Both the position numbers and the translations under genes were made by a program. Shown in pieces: positions 1 to 10,410 of a DNA stretch of 64,000 bases. Every line of letters starts with the position of its first letter. The first letter of the stretch is position 1. This stretch comes from Acanthopleura granulata. Lineage: Eukaryota; Mollusca; Polyplacophora; Chitonida; Chitonidae. Under the pieces are notes generated by a model, which was given only the letters and a program-made list of their open reading frames with translations, ran no database searches and was not told the DNA's origin. Where the stretch lies: the NCBI GenBank assembly GCA_016165875.1, contig JABBOT010000015.1, positions 3,269,928 to 3,333,927 of the forward strand. Direction: 5' to 3'.

Positions 1-54
1 TGAATCAATCAATCCTTGAATCAATCAATCAACCATTGAACCAATCAATCACTG

Positions 55-99
<45 letters not shown>

Positions 100-358
100 A
101 TCACTCTATCAATCATTGAATTAATCAGTCATGGAGTCGATCAATCGCCCAAGCACTGAATCAATCAACCTATCATTGAATTAATCAATCAATTATTGAA
201 TCAATCAATCATTGAATCTATCAGTCATTGAGTCAATCAATCGCTCAATCACTGAATCAATCAATCATTGAACCAATCAATCAATCAATCATTGAATTAA
301 TCAATCAACCATTGAATGAACCAATCAGTCACTGAATCAGTCAATTAATAAATCAATG
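1..358. repeat. AATC-rich degenerate tandem array
   Basis: The stretch is built almost wholly of AATC and TTGA words in short phrases such as tcaatcaatcattgaa, with interspersed point changes. It is a degenerate microsatellite or minisatellite and may continue beyond the left edge of the window. I see no coding potential in it. Confidence 0.9.
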
Positions 359-370
359 TACACGGTAGGG

Positions 371-450
371 TCTTAATGCTGGCCGCCGTCGTATAAGTGA
401 AATATTCTTGAGAAACGGCGTAAAACATCAAACAAATAAATAAAAAAATA
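371..450 (+). mobile_element. SINE-A 3' fragment
   Basis: This is the tail of the commonest SINE of the window (family A): gctggccgccgtcgtataag, then a gtgaaatattcttgag block, a cggcgtaaaaca block and an A/T-rich (AAAT)n end. The tRNA-like head is missing. The following 370 bases, up to the next SINE, show no gene or repeat that I recognise. Confidence 0.75.
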
Positions 451-825
451 ATAAATCAATGAATCAATCATAGAATATGTCACTGATTGTCAAGAGCAAG
501 AACAGGACCTTTTCAGGATATAAAATCTCTTTGAATATCCCCATAAAACGGATAAAGTTTTGGGACAATATTTTGGTTTACCTTTCGCTAACTTTCGGGT
601 TTGACAACCAAGTCATCGTATGAAATAAAAAAGCAGTTTAGGATCATACATATCTTGATTTTGGCATCCTACGGCTGGCCGTGCGTTTCAGAGGCCTGAT
701 TTGTTCCGTGCAATAAATTATAGCTGTGCAACAAATCAGCAATTCAGGCAGTGGCTTTTACATGTGAGAGTTACATTTTGTGATATAAAAACGTCTACAA
801 GAAAATAATACTCCTTAATGTGATT

Positions 826-975
826 ATATTTATGTATTTGAATGGTGTCTTACAATGTACTCTAGAATATTTCACTTATACGACGGCGGCCAGCATTAAC
901 GCTGGGAGAGAACCCTGCAGAGCCAGGGAGAAACCCATTACCATCCGCTGGTTGCTGGCAGAGGAAGCCAGCGTT
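826..975 (-). mobile_element. SINE-A, truncated
   Basis: Reverse-oriented SINE-A: the (AAAT)-type tail and acaatgtactctagaatatt block come first, followed by cacttatacgacggcggcc and the body. The tRNA-like head is lost. It abuts the 3' LTR of the adjacent Ty3-type element and probably truncates it. Confidence 0.75.
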
Positions 976-1003
976 AACAGGACTTGTAAACTAATTATGA
1001 TGA

Positions 1004-1170
1004 CACGAAACTCACAGAAAAAAACAGACAAGTATCGAGAACTCAAGACTGAATTACAATGCACGTCACAACGTACACAGAGGGAAACAAGTAGGCCAGA
1101 CACTGACCCAGTCAGCTTAAAAAGAATAAAACAAACAAAATGCAATGTTTTAAAGGCTGGATTTGTAACA
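1004..1170 (-). repeat. 3' LTR remnant of the Ty3-type element
   Basis: Bases 1004-1107 align with 5377-5474; both contain ctgaattacaatgc, a gtcacaac block and tacacagaggga. On the minus strand the LTR would begin TGTTACAAATCC at 1170, immediately after a purine run (1180-1171), which is the expected polypurine tract and LTR start. The distal part is missing or replaced by the SINE at 826-975. Confidence 0.7.
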
Positions 1171-1180
1171 CTCCCCCCTA
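1171..1180 (-). other. Polypurine tract of the Ty3-type element
   Basis: The minus strand reads TAGGGGGGAG directly before TGTTACAA, the LTR start. This matches the expected primer site for plus-strand DNA synthesis in an LTR retroelement. Confidence 0.6.
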
Positions 1181-1257
1181 AAGAAAAGACATCTGTGCAG
1201 AATTACGGTGATCTTTGAAATCACTGAATTGAAAAAATATTTACAATAGTTACGAAA

Positions 1258-2160
1258 TTATGTTAGAGGGAATACATGTACATGTACAAAAATATATACG
1301 TACAAATGACAATTATGTATTTTTAATTCTGGACAACTGGTCAAATACACCACTAAATGCTGCACGACCAAGACAGGGTCTAATGTCCCCTTCTCTCTGT
1401 TGGAATAATTCTTTTGATGTTTATGTAGCTTCCTAGAGCAGTAACTCACAGGCTGTTCCATTCCATCCTCGCCTTCCTGGAGCAAAAGAGCTCCTACTCC
1501 GATGTCACTAGCGTCAACTACCATCTTAAAGAACGGCTAAGATGTGGAGCTTTCAAATCAGGAGGGTTAGATAGAATAGCCTTTAACCAGTCAAAAATTG
1601 ACTATCCAACCATACAAACTTGACATTCTTCTTAAGTAACTGTGTCAATCGAGAAGCAACATCGCTGCAATTTGGCACAAACTTGCGGTAAACATTACAT
1701 ACTCCAAGCACTCTAAGAATGTCTTTCTTACAAGCTGGTACTGGTAAATCCATTATGGCCTTTACCTGTTAGTAACCCTTAAGAAGACCAATCTAGTAAT
1801 GCAATTCTAGCAGTTCCTACCCTATCAATACAATCCTCAATACGTGGAATAGGATACAGGACTGGTTACAGGATTGATTAAGCGTGTTGGACCATCGGGC
1901 TTAGGGATTACCCTAATGGTGAACACCAGTTACTTGCTAGGTGCTATGATACCGTTGTCTAGCATGTATTTTATTTCCCGGTTAACAAGCTTTAACTTAA
2001 GGGTTACGCCTGTAGGGGTGCTCTTTAATGGGTGCTGCCCCTCCTACACCTACACTATGTACACCAGAATTAGTACATCCTGGTACATCAGAATATATTT
2101 CAGGATAAGTTTTAAGCAAAATATCCTATTTCTAACTTTTAGAAAAATGACTTAACACTT
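1258..2160 (-). pseudogene. Reverse transcriptase-RNase H remnant (Ty3 type)
   Basis: On the minus strand, frames near 2090-1810 read a Ty3-like RT N-terminus: a stretch ending KLVNREIKYMLDNGIIAPS, then IPKPDGPTRLINPV, then a YPIPRIEDCIDRVG motif. Near 1770-1680 lies the post-catalytic segment DLPVPACKKDILRVLGVCN, and at 1524-1258 the RNase H start VVDASDIGVGALLLQEGEDG with PVSYCSRKLHKHQKNYS. The palm segment that should hold the YxDD catalytic motif is absent, because the chain jumps from the IEDCID region to the connection region. Several stops and a frameshift near 1530 are present. Known role of the family: copying element RNA into DNA. This copy cannot do it. Confidence 0.85.
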
Positions 2161-2199
2161 TATCTAAACCCCTGAGTTATCCAACCCTGGATCTAACAA

Positions 2200-3450
2200 A
2201 TGCACTTGAATGCGACCTGGCTCTTTTTACTCAACACATATAGTAGACAAATCGTCTTTCTCCCCTACATGGTTTAACACTGTGCTAGCCACAGCTAGTG
2301 AGTGACTGGCATCACAGGAATGGTACTTCTTGAGCATATTACTGTGTCACAGTCTTTCAGTGTTCTTATGATCAGAGTGTGCCAATAATATAGTTAACAT
2401 CGCTAACTTTCTTCACCACCTGGTCCTTGACCTTAAGTGGTTCCTGAGGTAGAGACAATAAAACCATCACCTGGTCTCGAGGAATAAAATTTCTTGGCTT
2501 AACCATCTTGTCATAGTACAGGTTCATTTTCTCCTGTCATGAAAATGGGAAACAATGTAACGTGTTTCCTTCTGTTTTCTGGGCCAACATACGCTCCATC
2601 AAAGTTAAAGGACCTTAAACCTCATGAACATACACCAACTCAAAGGGACTAAACCCAGTGGGCTCATTACCAGTATCTCTAGTGGCAAACAATACAACTT
2701 GAAAGCCTTTGTCCCATTCTTCGGGGTATTTCATACAATAAGCTCGAAGAGCACCCTGGGATTGAGGGAGGTAAGCTGTGGATTTAAGTTGCTTAATTCC
2801 CATTTGATACATCACTTCCTGAAATAAGCCTGATATAAAATCTGACTCCTGGCCAGACTGCATTTCCTTAAGTAAACCATACCTGGTAAAAATTTGTAAC
2901 AGGCCATTAACTATCTGAGGAGTAGTTTTTTGTTTCAGGGGGACAACTTCAGGAAATCTAGTGGCTGTGTCCATAATAGTCAAACGATACTTGTATCCTG
3001 AATTAAATCTAGGTAATGGACCAACACAATCAACAAGTACCTTACTAAAAGGTTCATCAAAAGCAGGAACAGGATTTAAGGATGCAGGCTTTACACTGTG
3101 TAAGGGTTTTCCGACTGGCTGACAGGTGTCACATATCTTACAGAAATTAATCACATCCTTGTGAATCTTAGGGCAGTAAAAGTGGCGAGTGATTTTACTT
3201 TCGGTCTTTCTAATGCCTAAATGTACACCTGTGGGAATTTCATCAGTTATTCTAAGAACTTCCTTTCTGTAACTTGGAGGTAAGACAACTTGATTGAAAC
3301 TTGCCCAATTATCATTAGCTGATACATGAGGAGGTCTATACTGTCTCATCAACAGCTCATCCTCCATGTAGTAACCAACAGACACATCAGCTATTTCCTC
3401 CACAGGGAAAGCAGACTTATTTAACTCCCTTAATTCAGAATCTGACTATT
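2200..3450 (-). pseudogene. Integrase remnant (rve type, HHCC zinc finger)
   Basis: The longest intact stretch (3403-2615, 262 residues) has the N-terminal HHCC zinc-binding pattern (GVHLGIRK, TRHFYCPKIHK, CKICDTC) and the start of the catalytic core, with Asp in LVDCVGPLPRF. The usual second-Asp motif reads SGQESDF, and the segment between PQSQGAL and RAYCMKYPEEWDKG, where the catalytic Glu belongs, is deleted. Below 2600 a frameshifted C-terminal domain can be followed (RPGDGFIVS region, KKYHS). No chromodomain was seen. The role would be joining element DNA to the host genome; this copy is dead. Its position before RT is the odd feature. Confidence 0.85.
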
Positions 3451-3699
3451 GTTGTTTTTTAACCACATCAGACCGGGAGAACACGGGGCTGTCTAAGTCC
3501 GGAATATCCTCTATACCATCAATATCATGAAAGAAATTTTCAGCCAAATCAACATTACCAGCTGAATAGAAGAACTGACTTCTCTCTCTCTCTGTAGCCC
3601 TTTTCTGTCACTTGGTAACCACACAGGAGGGAAATATACCTGGAAATTCCTCCTGTCGGTTTTCTGTATTTCCATCCGAAAATGGAACACTGCAGACAT

Positions 3700-3945
3700 C
3701 AGGATACGCCTTGACCTTGTCTCCTGCTAAGTCATTACCCAGCTAAACGGAAATGCCTTCCAGAGGCAAAGTATAAACAAGCCATACAGTTACTAAACCA
3801 GTAACCAAATCAGAAGTAAGGGTAACATCCAGTAATGGAGCAGACATAAAATTTCCATTAATACCCTGGATCAAAACATGAGAGACTGACTCGTCCCAGT
3901 ATCCCTAAGTATACGAACAGGGGAAGTGGCTTAATTACCAGTAAC
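3700..3945 (-). pseudogene. Retroviral-type aspartic protease remnant
   Basis: The minus strand near 3925-3890 encodes VRILRDTGTSQSLM, holding the Asp-Thr-Gly catalytic triad of retropepsins. It is followed by a hydrophobic strand region (DLVTGLVTVWLVYTLPLEGI) and an in-frame stop. It sits between gag and integrase as expected for a pol polyprotein. Confidence 0.65.
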
Positions 3946-4129
3946 CACACCATCCGACAAGAAACCGAAGTACGTCTCTGGAGATCTTAACTTGCGGTTT
4001 AACGATAGGACCAACGTTACTTATGTCTAATTGTGACCTCACCGGTCTACAACTAGAGTTACCAAAAGTTACTAACTTTCGCTCCTCTTTTCTTTTCAGT
4101 ACTGGACACGTCGACAGCAGTTGCACTGT

Positions 4130-5000
4130 GCTTTTACAATAGCGATAAGAAGGTGAACTTATATCTTGAGGTATGGACTGAAAGGTCTTCTTGTCAGAAA
4201 AAAACCCACATTTGACTTTTCTAGCCGATCTGCATGTCAGTACTAAAATTTGAAGTCTTCTTATCTGAAATTCAAGCTTTTGTCGATTGGTATTATGATC
4301 TAGCTAATATTCAGTCGTAATGGCTGCGGTCTTGTCGTCATTGACAATCTATTCACGTAAATAAATCTTGACCTCATGTTGAACACTATTATTAAATCCT
4401 CCAAGAGCACCACCTCTCGTAAATTCTCAAATTAAGTACCTTAAATCAGAGCCCCGTACCTAGTATCAAATAGCGTTTCTTTACCCCTGGCAAACTCCAC
4501 ATGTTTCACCAGACTGTTTCCTTATGTATCTGAACTTCTGTCTACAGACCTCCGGTAAAAGCTCATAAGCAGACAAGACAACTGCCTTAACTGTTTCGTA
4601 ATCTAAAGACTGATCTACTGACAAAGCAGAATAGACCTCTGAAGCTTTATCTTCAAATGTGCTTTGTCCAAATACCTCTCAGGCCACTCCAAGGTAACCG
4701 CCAATTTCTCAAAGGCTAGAAACAACATTTCTACATCCTTGTCATTAAATCTGGTCACTAATATGATATTTCGAGCCAAATCAAATACTTGGTGATTACG
4801 ACTAACAGCTTCATTATCACTACCCTTAACCTGGTGTTCCTTCAGTTTGTCCTAACTCTAATTTTTCTTAGTTCCATATCTCTTTTTGTCTTTCCTTTCG
4901 TAATTTTAACTTTTCTAACTCATACTCCCTATCGCGTTCTTCCTTTTCCTAGCGTTCGTGATGCCGAGCTGACGATGTATGTTTCAGTCCACGGAAATAT
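4130..5000 (-). pseudogene. Gag remnant with SCAN-like segment
   Basis: Minus-strand frames show, in order: a charged, probably coiled-coil segment (EYELEKLKLRKERQKE, near 4930-4870), FDLARNIILVTRFNDKDVEM and AFEKLAVTLEWPERY (near 4780-4680), then KASEVYSALSVDQSLDYETV and KAVVLSAYELLPEVCRQKFR (near 4640-4530). This resembles the SCAN-related capsid region of such retroelements. A decayed zinc-knuckle-like YCKSTVQLLSTC follows near 4110. Frames change repeatedly, so it is a pseudogene. Confidence 0.65.
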
Positions 5001-5199
5001 GCCCAGTCACTTTCAGGGTAAACTGGGATGAAGTCTACGTAATAACACAAAGAGATAATAAGCGGTACAAACTCCAAAATAACGTCTCAGAAAAATAGCA
5101 AGTGGCGAAACACAAGTGAACAAAGTGCTACGTACAGAAAAGTGGAGTACAATTGACGTATGTCAAATGGCGTGAAATCCGATTTCTCCAAATCCCACA

Positions 5200-5795
5200 A
5201 AATCCTTGTAAGTGGACAAGAGTAAGTATGCTCTCAAGTGGACATAAGTAAAATGACTGCGAACTTTACAACTTCGTCCGTATATTTATAGACTAACGTA
5301 AAGAAAATTCTGGATGACTTGATCGTAAACATGTTTACAACACAGATGCTTCTTTCCAGAATGTACGCTCTATGTACACGAAACTCATAAACACAGAAGG
5401 CTGCAGAACGCGCGACTGAATTACAATGCAGGTCACAACCTACACAGAGGGAAAAATGTAGGCTTGACACTGACTATTTGATTATTTGATTTGATAAGTG
5501 TTTTACGCCGTACTCTAGAATATTCCACTTACATGACGGCGGCAAGAATTATGGTGGAAGGAAACCGGGCAGAGCCCGGCGGAAACCCACGACCATACAC
5601 AGGTCGCTGGCAGACAGTCCCACGTAAGGAGAGGGAGCCAGCATGAGCTGGACTGAACTCACAGCGCATTCTTGGGAGGCTTCGGGTCATTGGGCTGCGA
5701 TAGGGCGCTAACCGACTGAACCAAGGAGCCCCCCCCCCCAAAAAAAAAGAAATTATAAAAATACAATAAAATATTTTAAAGACGGTGTTGGTAAC
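5200..5795 (-). repeat. 5' LTR remnant, split by a SINE
   Basis: The 5377-5474 part matches the 3' LTR. After the SINE at 5476-5745, the piece 5749-5793 (ataaaa, then tattttaaag, then gttggtaac) resembles the 3' LTR end at 1120-1170. The LTR was therefore probably continuous before the SINE inserted. The internal edge near 5200 is a guess, and no primer-binding site was recognised. Confidence 0.5.
5476..5745 (-). mobile_element. SINE-A, near full length
   Basis: This reverse-oriented copy has tail, body and head. On the minus strand the head begins with the tRNA-like A box TTGGTTCAGTCGGTTAGCGC and a B-box-like GAGTTCAGTCC, as expected for an RNA polymerase III promoter of a tRNA-derived SINE. 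The element lies within the 5' LTR of the Ty3-type element, so it inserted later. A C10/A9 homopolymer run marks the head end. Confidence 0.85.
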
Positions 5796-5924
5796 TATAA
5801 TCATTCCTGCGTCTTTCAGCCATCATTGAAAAATGCTGAGCGTTTAACTTTGCATGAATGCATCCGCATGTTGTTTATTTCCTATACTTTCCCACTTCTT
5901 TGGTGGCTTGTGTTAAGTGTTGTT

Positions 5925-6015
5925 TTTGTAAGTGGTCTTGCGATCATTGATCAAGAACCTTCACTTTGATAGACGGCTGGCATAAGAATGCCGGTTTCGA
6001 CGCCTAGATGTGAAA
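5925..6015 (+). repeat. Dispersed repeat E fragment
   Basis: The core aagtggtcttgcgatcattg followed by a ggctgg/ggtttcgacgcctag region is shared with 61035-61130 in the same orientation and with 57085-57165 in the opposite one. The class is unknown. Confidence 0.5.
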
Positions 6016-6154
6016 CTATATTTCCCCTGCACATGTATTAACCAAGTGTAGGATTTCTTTTTTACGTATTTTTGCATACGGTACCGGGTACAATATACAC
6101 CGGAAAATCTTGAGAGCCCTGCTTTTTTCCTCGCAACCTCTTCAATCTAAACGA

Positions 6155-6700
6155 CTATATACAGCACTGTGAATAAAACCAGAGTAGCAACGACGGTGTG
6201 CTAGTTTCCAAATGGTCACACGTCACCTGTGAAATCAAGTTTCTTGTCAGTTTACCCCACCTAGGGATTTATTCGAACTGTTCAGAAGTAACAGCTTACA
6301 CGCCATCTACCATCCTGGCTTAAGCAGAATTAGGTAAAAAAATATTTATTTATTTATTTGATTGGTGTTTTACGCCGTGTTCAAGAATATTTCACTTATA
6401 TATCTGGCAGACACCCTTATGGTGAAAGGAAACCACACAGAGCCCGGGGGAACCGCGACCATCCGCAGGTTGCCGGCGGGCCTTCTCACGGACGGCCAGA
6501 GAGGAGGTCAGCATGAGCTGAATTCAAAGCGACCGCATTTGTGAGAGTTATCTGGGTGATTACGCCGCGCTGGTGCGCTAACTCCCTTGGTCACGGAGGG
6601 TCCCAAGTTAGAAAAAAATGCAGTGATATGCAGTGTATAAGATGTTACTGGTCTAGAATTACTCAGAGTGCTGAGTTGTCATAACAGTTAACACATCTAT
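6155..6700 (+). mobile_element. MITE-like family B copy, split by a SINE
   Basis: The left part (6155-6343) has the family B landmarks: aataaaaccagagtagcaac, gacggtg, atggtcacacgtc, cagtttacccca, and gcttaagcagaattaggt. The right part resumes at about 6603 with aaaaaaatgcagtg and ends with ctagaattactcagagtgct. Degenerate inverted ends containing CAGCACT and ACCAG support a DNA-transposon (MITE) nature. The gap is exactly filled by a SINE-A. Confidence 0.7.
6343..6603 (-). mobile_element. SINE-A, near full length, nested in family B
   Basis: The (TTTA)n tail, then gattggtgttttacgccgtg, the cactta block, the body (gagcccgggg, gtcagcatgagctg) and the tRNA-like head (gctaactcccttggtcacgg) are all present in reverse order. 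The flanks ggtaaaaaaat and ttagaaaaaaat could be a degraded target-site duplication. Confidence 0.85.
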
Positions 6701-7149
6701 ACACAATGACATGGCAACAGGTTAATCATTTAATCGATGAATTAATTTTTATTTCAATCCACTAGGACTCATCACTGTCCAGGCCACAGCTGACAGACCT
6801 TGTCTGATATAAAAATTGTTCCTAGATCACTTGCCCTTAACACCAATGTAACTTTAAGCTAGCACGTTTTTATCATATTGAACTCTAACTTTATTTTATA
6901 CTTTCAAGAAAATCAGCTCCTGAAACAGTGTTGCGTGTGACAGCACCATTCTATCCAGTTCCATCAGAGGACAGACTGAGTGTAGTGATTCGAATGCCTT
7001 CTGCATACATTCCACTTGACATACAAACAAGGGAGGCTATCCAAACCCAACTCCTCGTGACACCTTATACCGTTACCAGATGACAGTTGCAGTAAATGTA
7101 GGAGAACTTCTTACAGGGATAATACATAGCTTGCCTGTGAGAAATGATT
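6701..7149. other. No recognised feature
   Basis: AT-rich intergenic DNA. I see no credible exon, RNA gene or repeat. Confidence 0.5.
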
Positions 7150-7325
7150 TATAAATTTACGTGGGGTTGAATGTCGGACTCAAGACAATTTCATTTATAT
7201 ACCACGGTTGGCTTATGCCACGAAGCCATCGTCTATATGGTAAACTACCCGAAAAATTTCCTGACGTAAGGCTGTAACCAAAACCAGCGGAAGCTGGAAT
7301 CGAAACTCACTGAGGCCAAAAATAT
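7150..7325 (-). mobile_element. Diverged SINE tail fragment
   Basis: On the minus strand the block reads gccaaccgtggtatataaat, gaaattgtcttgagtccgac and a caacccc end. This parallels the shared SINE tail (gccg-ccgt-gtataagtg, aaatattcttgagtacggcg, ttaaac). The similarity is loose, and the upstream sequence to 7700 may belong to the same element. Confidence 0.35.
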
Positions 7326-7997
7326 TCCTCCTTAACTTTTAAATTTTGCACTACCGATAATAGTAATTGTAGCGTTTGTATCACAGCGACACGATGTTAT
7401 ATGTGTTTCTGTAGAGGTGTAATGAGTGTGCAGTTGGAGTGAATTATAACTCAACGTCCATACTTCGTTTATCACGTCATTTAATAATTCACTCCTTTAC
7501 TTATCCATGTATTTATACCGTGACGCTGTTTATTCTGAGCATGTAAAACCGCCAGGTGAATGTGTAGAGGACCGGTTTCTTCGTGAAGGAAACCTCCGAA
7601 CTTTGCAAGGTACCTGAAAACCAGTGACGGGAGACCGTAGCCAAGCCATCCGAACGTAACCTTGGATTCCCGACGACAAATTAGGGATAATGGAACATAA
7701 ACACACATCTTAACTCTTTCAATTTAATCATCAAACCATTCGTGGATAGTTTCTTTCCTCCCGTGATCAAGCGTCTGTCAACAGCGTAAATGTACGAGTA
7801 CAAGGGCACGACGCAACGACACTTGTGAACGGCTGATTATTGAGAAGTGTGCTTTCTTGAACGGTTTTTTTTTACCACGGGTTAAAAAAAAACACGTTTT
7901 TTTTACCACGATCTCTTAAAATCAACGGGGAAACACAACAACCAGCTGATTAATTATTTATGTCATCAATCAATGAATCACTCAATTAACGAATCAA

Positions 7998-8340
7998 ATG
8001 AATACACCTTGTCATTCATGTTATCAGTCCATCCGTCCAAGTTCCAAACAACAGGCTTCCCGCATATACACCTTGTCATTCATGTTATCAGTCAATCAGT
8101 CCAAGTTCCAAACAACGGGCTTCCCGCATGATACACCTTGTCATTCATGTTATCAGTCAATCAGTCCAAGTTCCAAACAAAGGGCGTCCCGCTTATACAC
8201 CTTGTCAATTACGTGACCAATCAATCAATCAACCCAAGTTAAAAAAAACGGATGTCTCGTATACATGTATACACCTTGTCATTTACGTCGTCAAGCAATC
8301 AATCAATAAATCAATCAAAGATAAAAAAAAAACGATATCC
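7998..8340. repeat. Minisatellite, unit about 65 bp, about five units
   Basis: Units start near 8004, 8069, 8134, 8199 and 8269 with tacaccttgtcatt, followed by a tcagtcaatcagtccaagtt block and cttcccgcat. The first three units are nearly identical; the last two are diverged. Open frames here only reflect the periodicity, so no gene is called. Confidence 0.9.
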
Positions 8341-9223
8341 CGTATATGCTCTTCATTAATCATCAAATCTTCGTGATTTATAGACAGATGATCTATCATG
8401 ACACCAGATGATCTATCATGACACCAGTTGATCGCCATGTTTCAAATCTTCTCACCAATATCCATCATTTTCTCGGAAATGATCTCATAATTCTTCTAAT
8501 ATGGCAGCTCCTTTTTATCACGTGTATAGTTTTCCAGTCGGCCTTCTGCCTCGTACCGACACCCTTCAATCCTCTGAGAAATGGATCGCGTGATGAACTT
8601 CCTGTGATGGTTTTTCGGCCTCGTGTGACATATTCGTCATAATTTGGCCTCGCGGTAATGCCAAATCAGACGACAAGTCGAATGCGGAAAGATTATTTAT
8701 AGTCTAATGTACATTTTTTTTCCATTAATGAAATCTCAGCGGATGTTCAAAGACAAGATGACTATAAATTCAAAGTGCAGGCTTATTTTCTAATTTAAAG
8801 GAGAAGACTGGGGAAGTATAGCGTAAATAGTAGTGAAAAGAGCAAGGTTTGAAAATTTCAAAAACATCACCGCTGTTTAGAGGTGAAATATCAAGCCCGG
8901 TTCCTTCCCGCCTGTATTCGACGTGGTGTTTGTGAAGCCCTGCTCTTGTCTGTGCACTGATGCACTGTCCATAATCGGGTTGAATTCGCATCCATATGTG
9001 AGCAGTATTATGCCCACTCAAAAGACAGAGTGGTGATGATCTGAGGGCCCCATTCATGTCATTTCCGCTAGTCAGGATTTACATAACTCTGCGTTCTACG
9101 TTATACTTTACATGGCGGTGTTTATCATTCGCGATTCAGTGTGTGTTAAGATCTACCTTAAAATCGTTGCCAAACAAAATTTGATGATCGTTTTTAAATC
9201 TTCAAACTATACTCTTTTACCAT
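8341..9223. other. No recognised feature
   Basis: A short tandem duplication (atgatctatcatgacaccag, twice near 8388-8427) is visible. Otherwise there is no exon, RNA gene or known repeat. Confidence 0.5.
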
Positions 9224-9423
9224 CGGGGGCCTACGTGGCTCAGCTGGTTAACGTGCTAGCTCATCGTAGCCACCAATGCGGTCGCTGTGAGTTTATGCTG
9301 GTTTCCTCTCCGGCCGTACGTGGGAAGGTTTTCCCCGGGCTCTACCCTGTTTCCTCCCACCATAATATTGGCCGCTGTCGTATAAGTGAAAACGCAAAAC
9401 ACCGATGAAACGAATAAATAAAT
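9224..9423 (+). mobile_element. SINE-A, plus orientation with tRNA-like head
   Basis: It starts gggggcctacgtggctcagc then tggttaacgtgctagc (A-box-like), with gcggtcgctgtgag, the body (ctctccggccgtacgtggga, cccgggctct) and the tail gtcgtataagtgaaaacgca. The 3' end is an (AAAT)n-like run. It is about 200 bp long. Confidence 0.85.
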
Positions 9424-10130
9424 CTTTTACCATAAATTCCCTGGCAGTGCTGATGTAATTACTGTTATACTTTATCATGACGTCTCTGTAAAATCAGATA
9501 AGTTTCAATGTGATTCTGAAATGTAAATGGTAAGAGGTGCTATCGTTTATGAATAAAGGAACAAGACTTAGGCCGTATTTTTGTCCTGCAATGGTGTAGC
9601 AGGTTAAAGGAATTCTTGAGTACGCTTTAACACGTTCACTAACGCCTTTAGCAAGCATCTGGCTGTTTGAAAATTGGTGATAAGTTGTGAAGTTTTATGA
9701 TGTACCAGAAACAGTGTTGGAGAAGAGGAATGTGTTGGTTCTGGAAACAGGTCAAGTTCATATGAGCTCAATACCTCGTAAAAGATAGAAGAATTATAGT
9801 AACACGAGAGAAAGGTGACCAATAAGGTAACAGATCTTTCAACTGATTTTGCCTGGGTAGTATTCACATAGGCAAACATCATTAATACATATATGATCTC
9901 GGAAACTGAAAAGCACAGGCGATGCCATTGATAGAAATACGATCATTGTGAGAGTCTGTGGACCTGCATACGTGTCCTTATGTCTCCTGGAAATTGTGCC
10001 ACACACAGTGATATTCAAGGAGTATTTTCAATTGCCAGGATTGATTTTAAACAAGAATCAATAGCGAAAATAAATAAATCATGACATCGGAGGTACAGGT
10101 CCAATCCATTGCCTTCGAAAGCCAATTTGT
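9424..10130. other. No recognised feature
   Basis: Intergenic DNA without a recognisable exon or repeat. The minus-strand open frame at 9604-9882 has no family features. Confidence 0.45.
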
Positions 10131-10139
10131 ACATTTCCT

Positions 10140-10410
10140 CGCTAGCACTCTTCAGGACGGGAAACCAAGTGGTGAAACCAAGCGGGCCATTTGTGCAGTA
10201 TGAGGCTCTTTCAAGACTTTGTCTTCCATGTATACAGTTTGCATAACTGTCACAGGTGGGAAAGTTCTTTAGTAACCTGGCAGTGGTCGGTAGTTTGCTC
10301 GCGGCCCTTCAGCTTACTCCACCCACACAGCTGATCGCCATCGTTTAGATGAAAAATTCTTGTGTGCTGCGTCATACAACTATTAAATAAACAAAGAAAT
10401 AAAGAAATAA
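10140..10410 (+). mobile_element. SINE-A2, diverged
   Basis: A second SINE subtype shares the tail but has another body: ttgtcttcca, ggtgggaaagttctttagta, acctggcagtggtcggt, then tgatcgccatcgt and a degraded aaaaattcttgtg tail with (AAAT)n. Compare 30780-30960 and 32640-32955. Confidence 0.6.

Larger units (their letters stand above)
1004..5795 (-). mobile_element. Decayed Ty3/gypsy-type LTR retrotransposon (INT before RT)
   Basis: Reading the minus strand, the recognisable order is LTR, gag (about 5000-4130), aspartic protease (about 3945-3700), integrase (about 3450-2200), reverse transcriptase (about 2160-1530), RNase H (1524-1258), polypurine tract (1180-1171) and LTR. All coding parts carry stops, frameshifts or deletions, so it is inactive. 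Integrase upstream of RT is not the usual Ty3/gypsy order but is known from the Gmr1-like group. RT and RNase H resemble Ty3/gypsy, not copia, so a Gmr1-like assignment is the best inference. A SINE has inserted in the 5' LTR and another adjoins the 3' LTR. Confidence 0.85.

Noticed and set aside
1..358. CRISPR-like array
   Set aside because: There are no unique spacers of constant length; it is a degenerate AATC microsatellite in a eukaryotic genome.
7998..8376. Repeat protein gene in the minisatellite
   Set aside because: Open frames exist in more than one phase and follow from the 65-base periodicity; no start context or splice sites.
9224..9310. tRNA gene from the A-box/B-box-like head
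   Set aside because: No cloverleaf can be completed and the sequence continues into the SINE body; it is a tRNA-derived SINE head.
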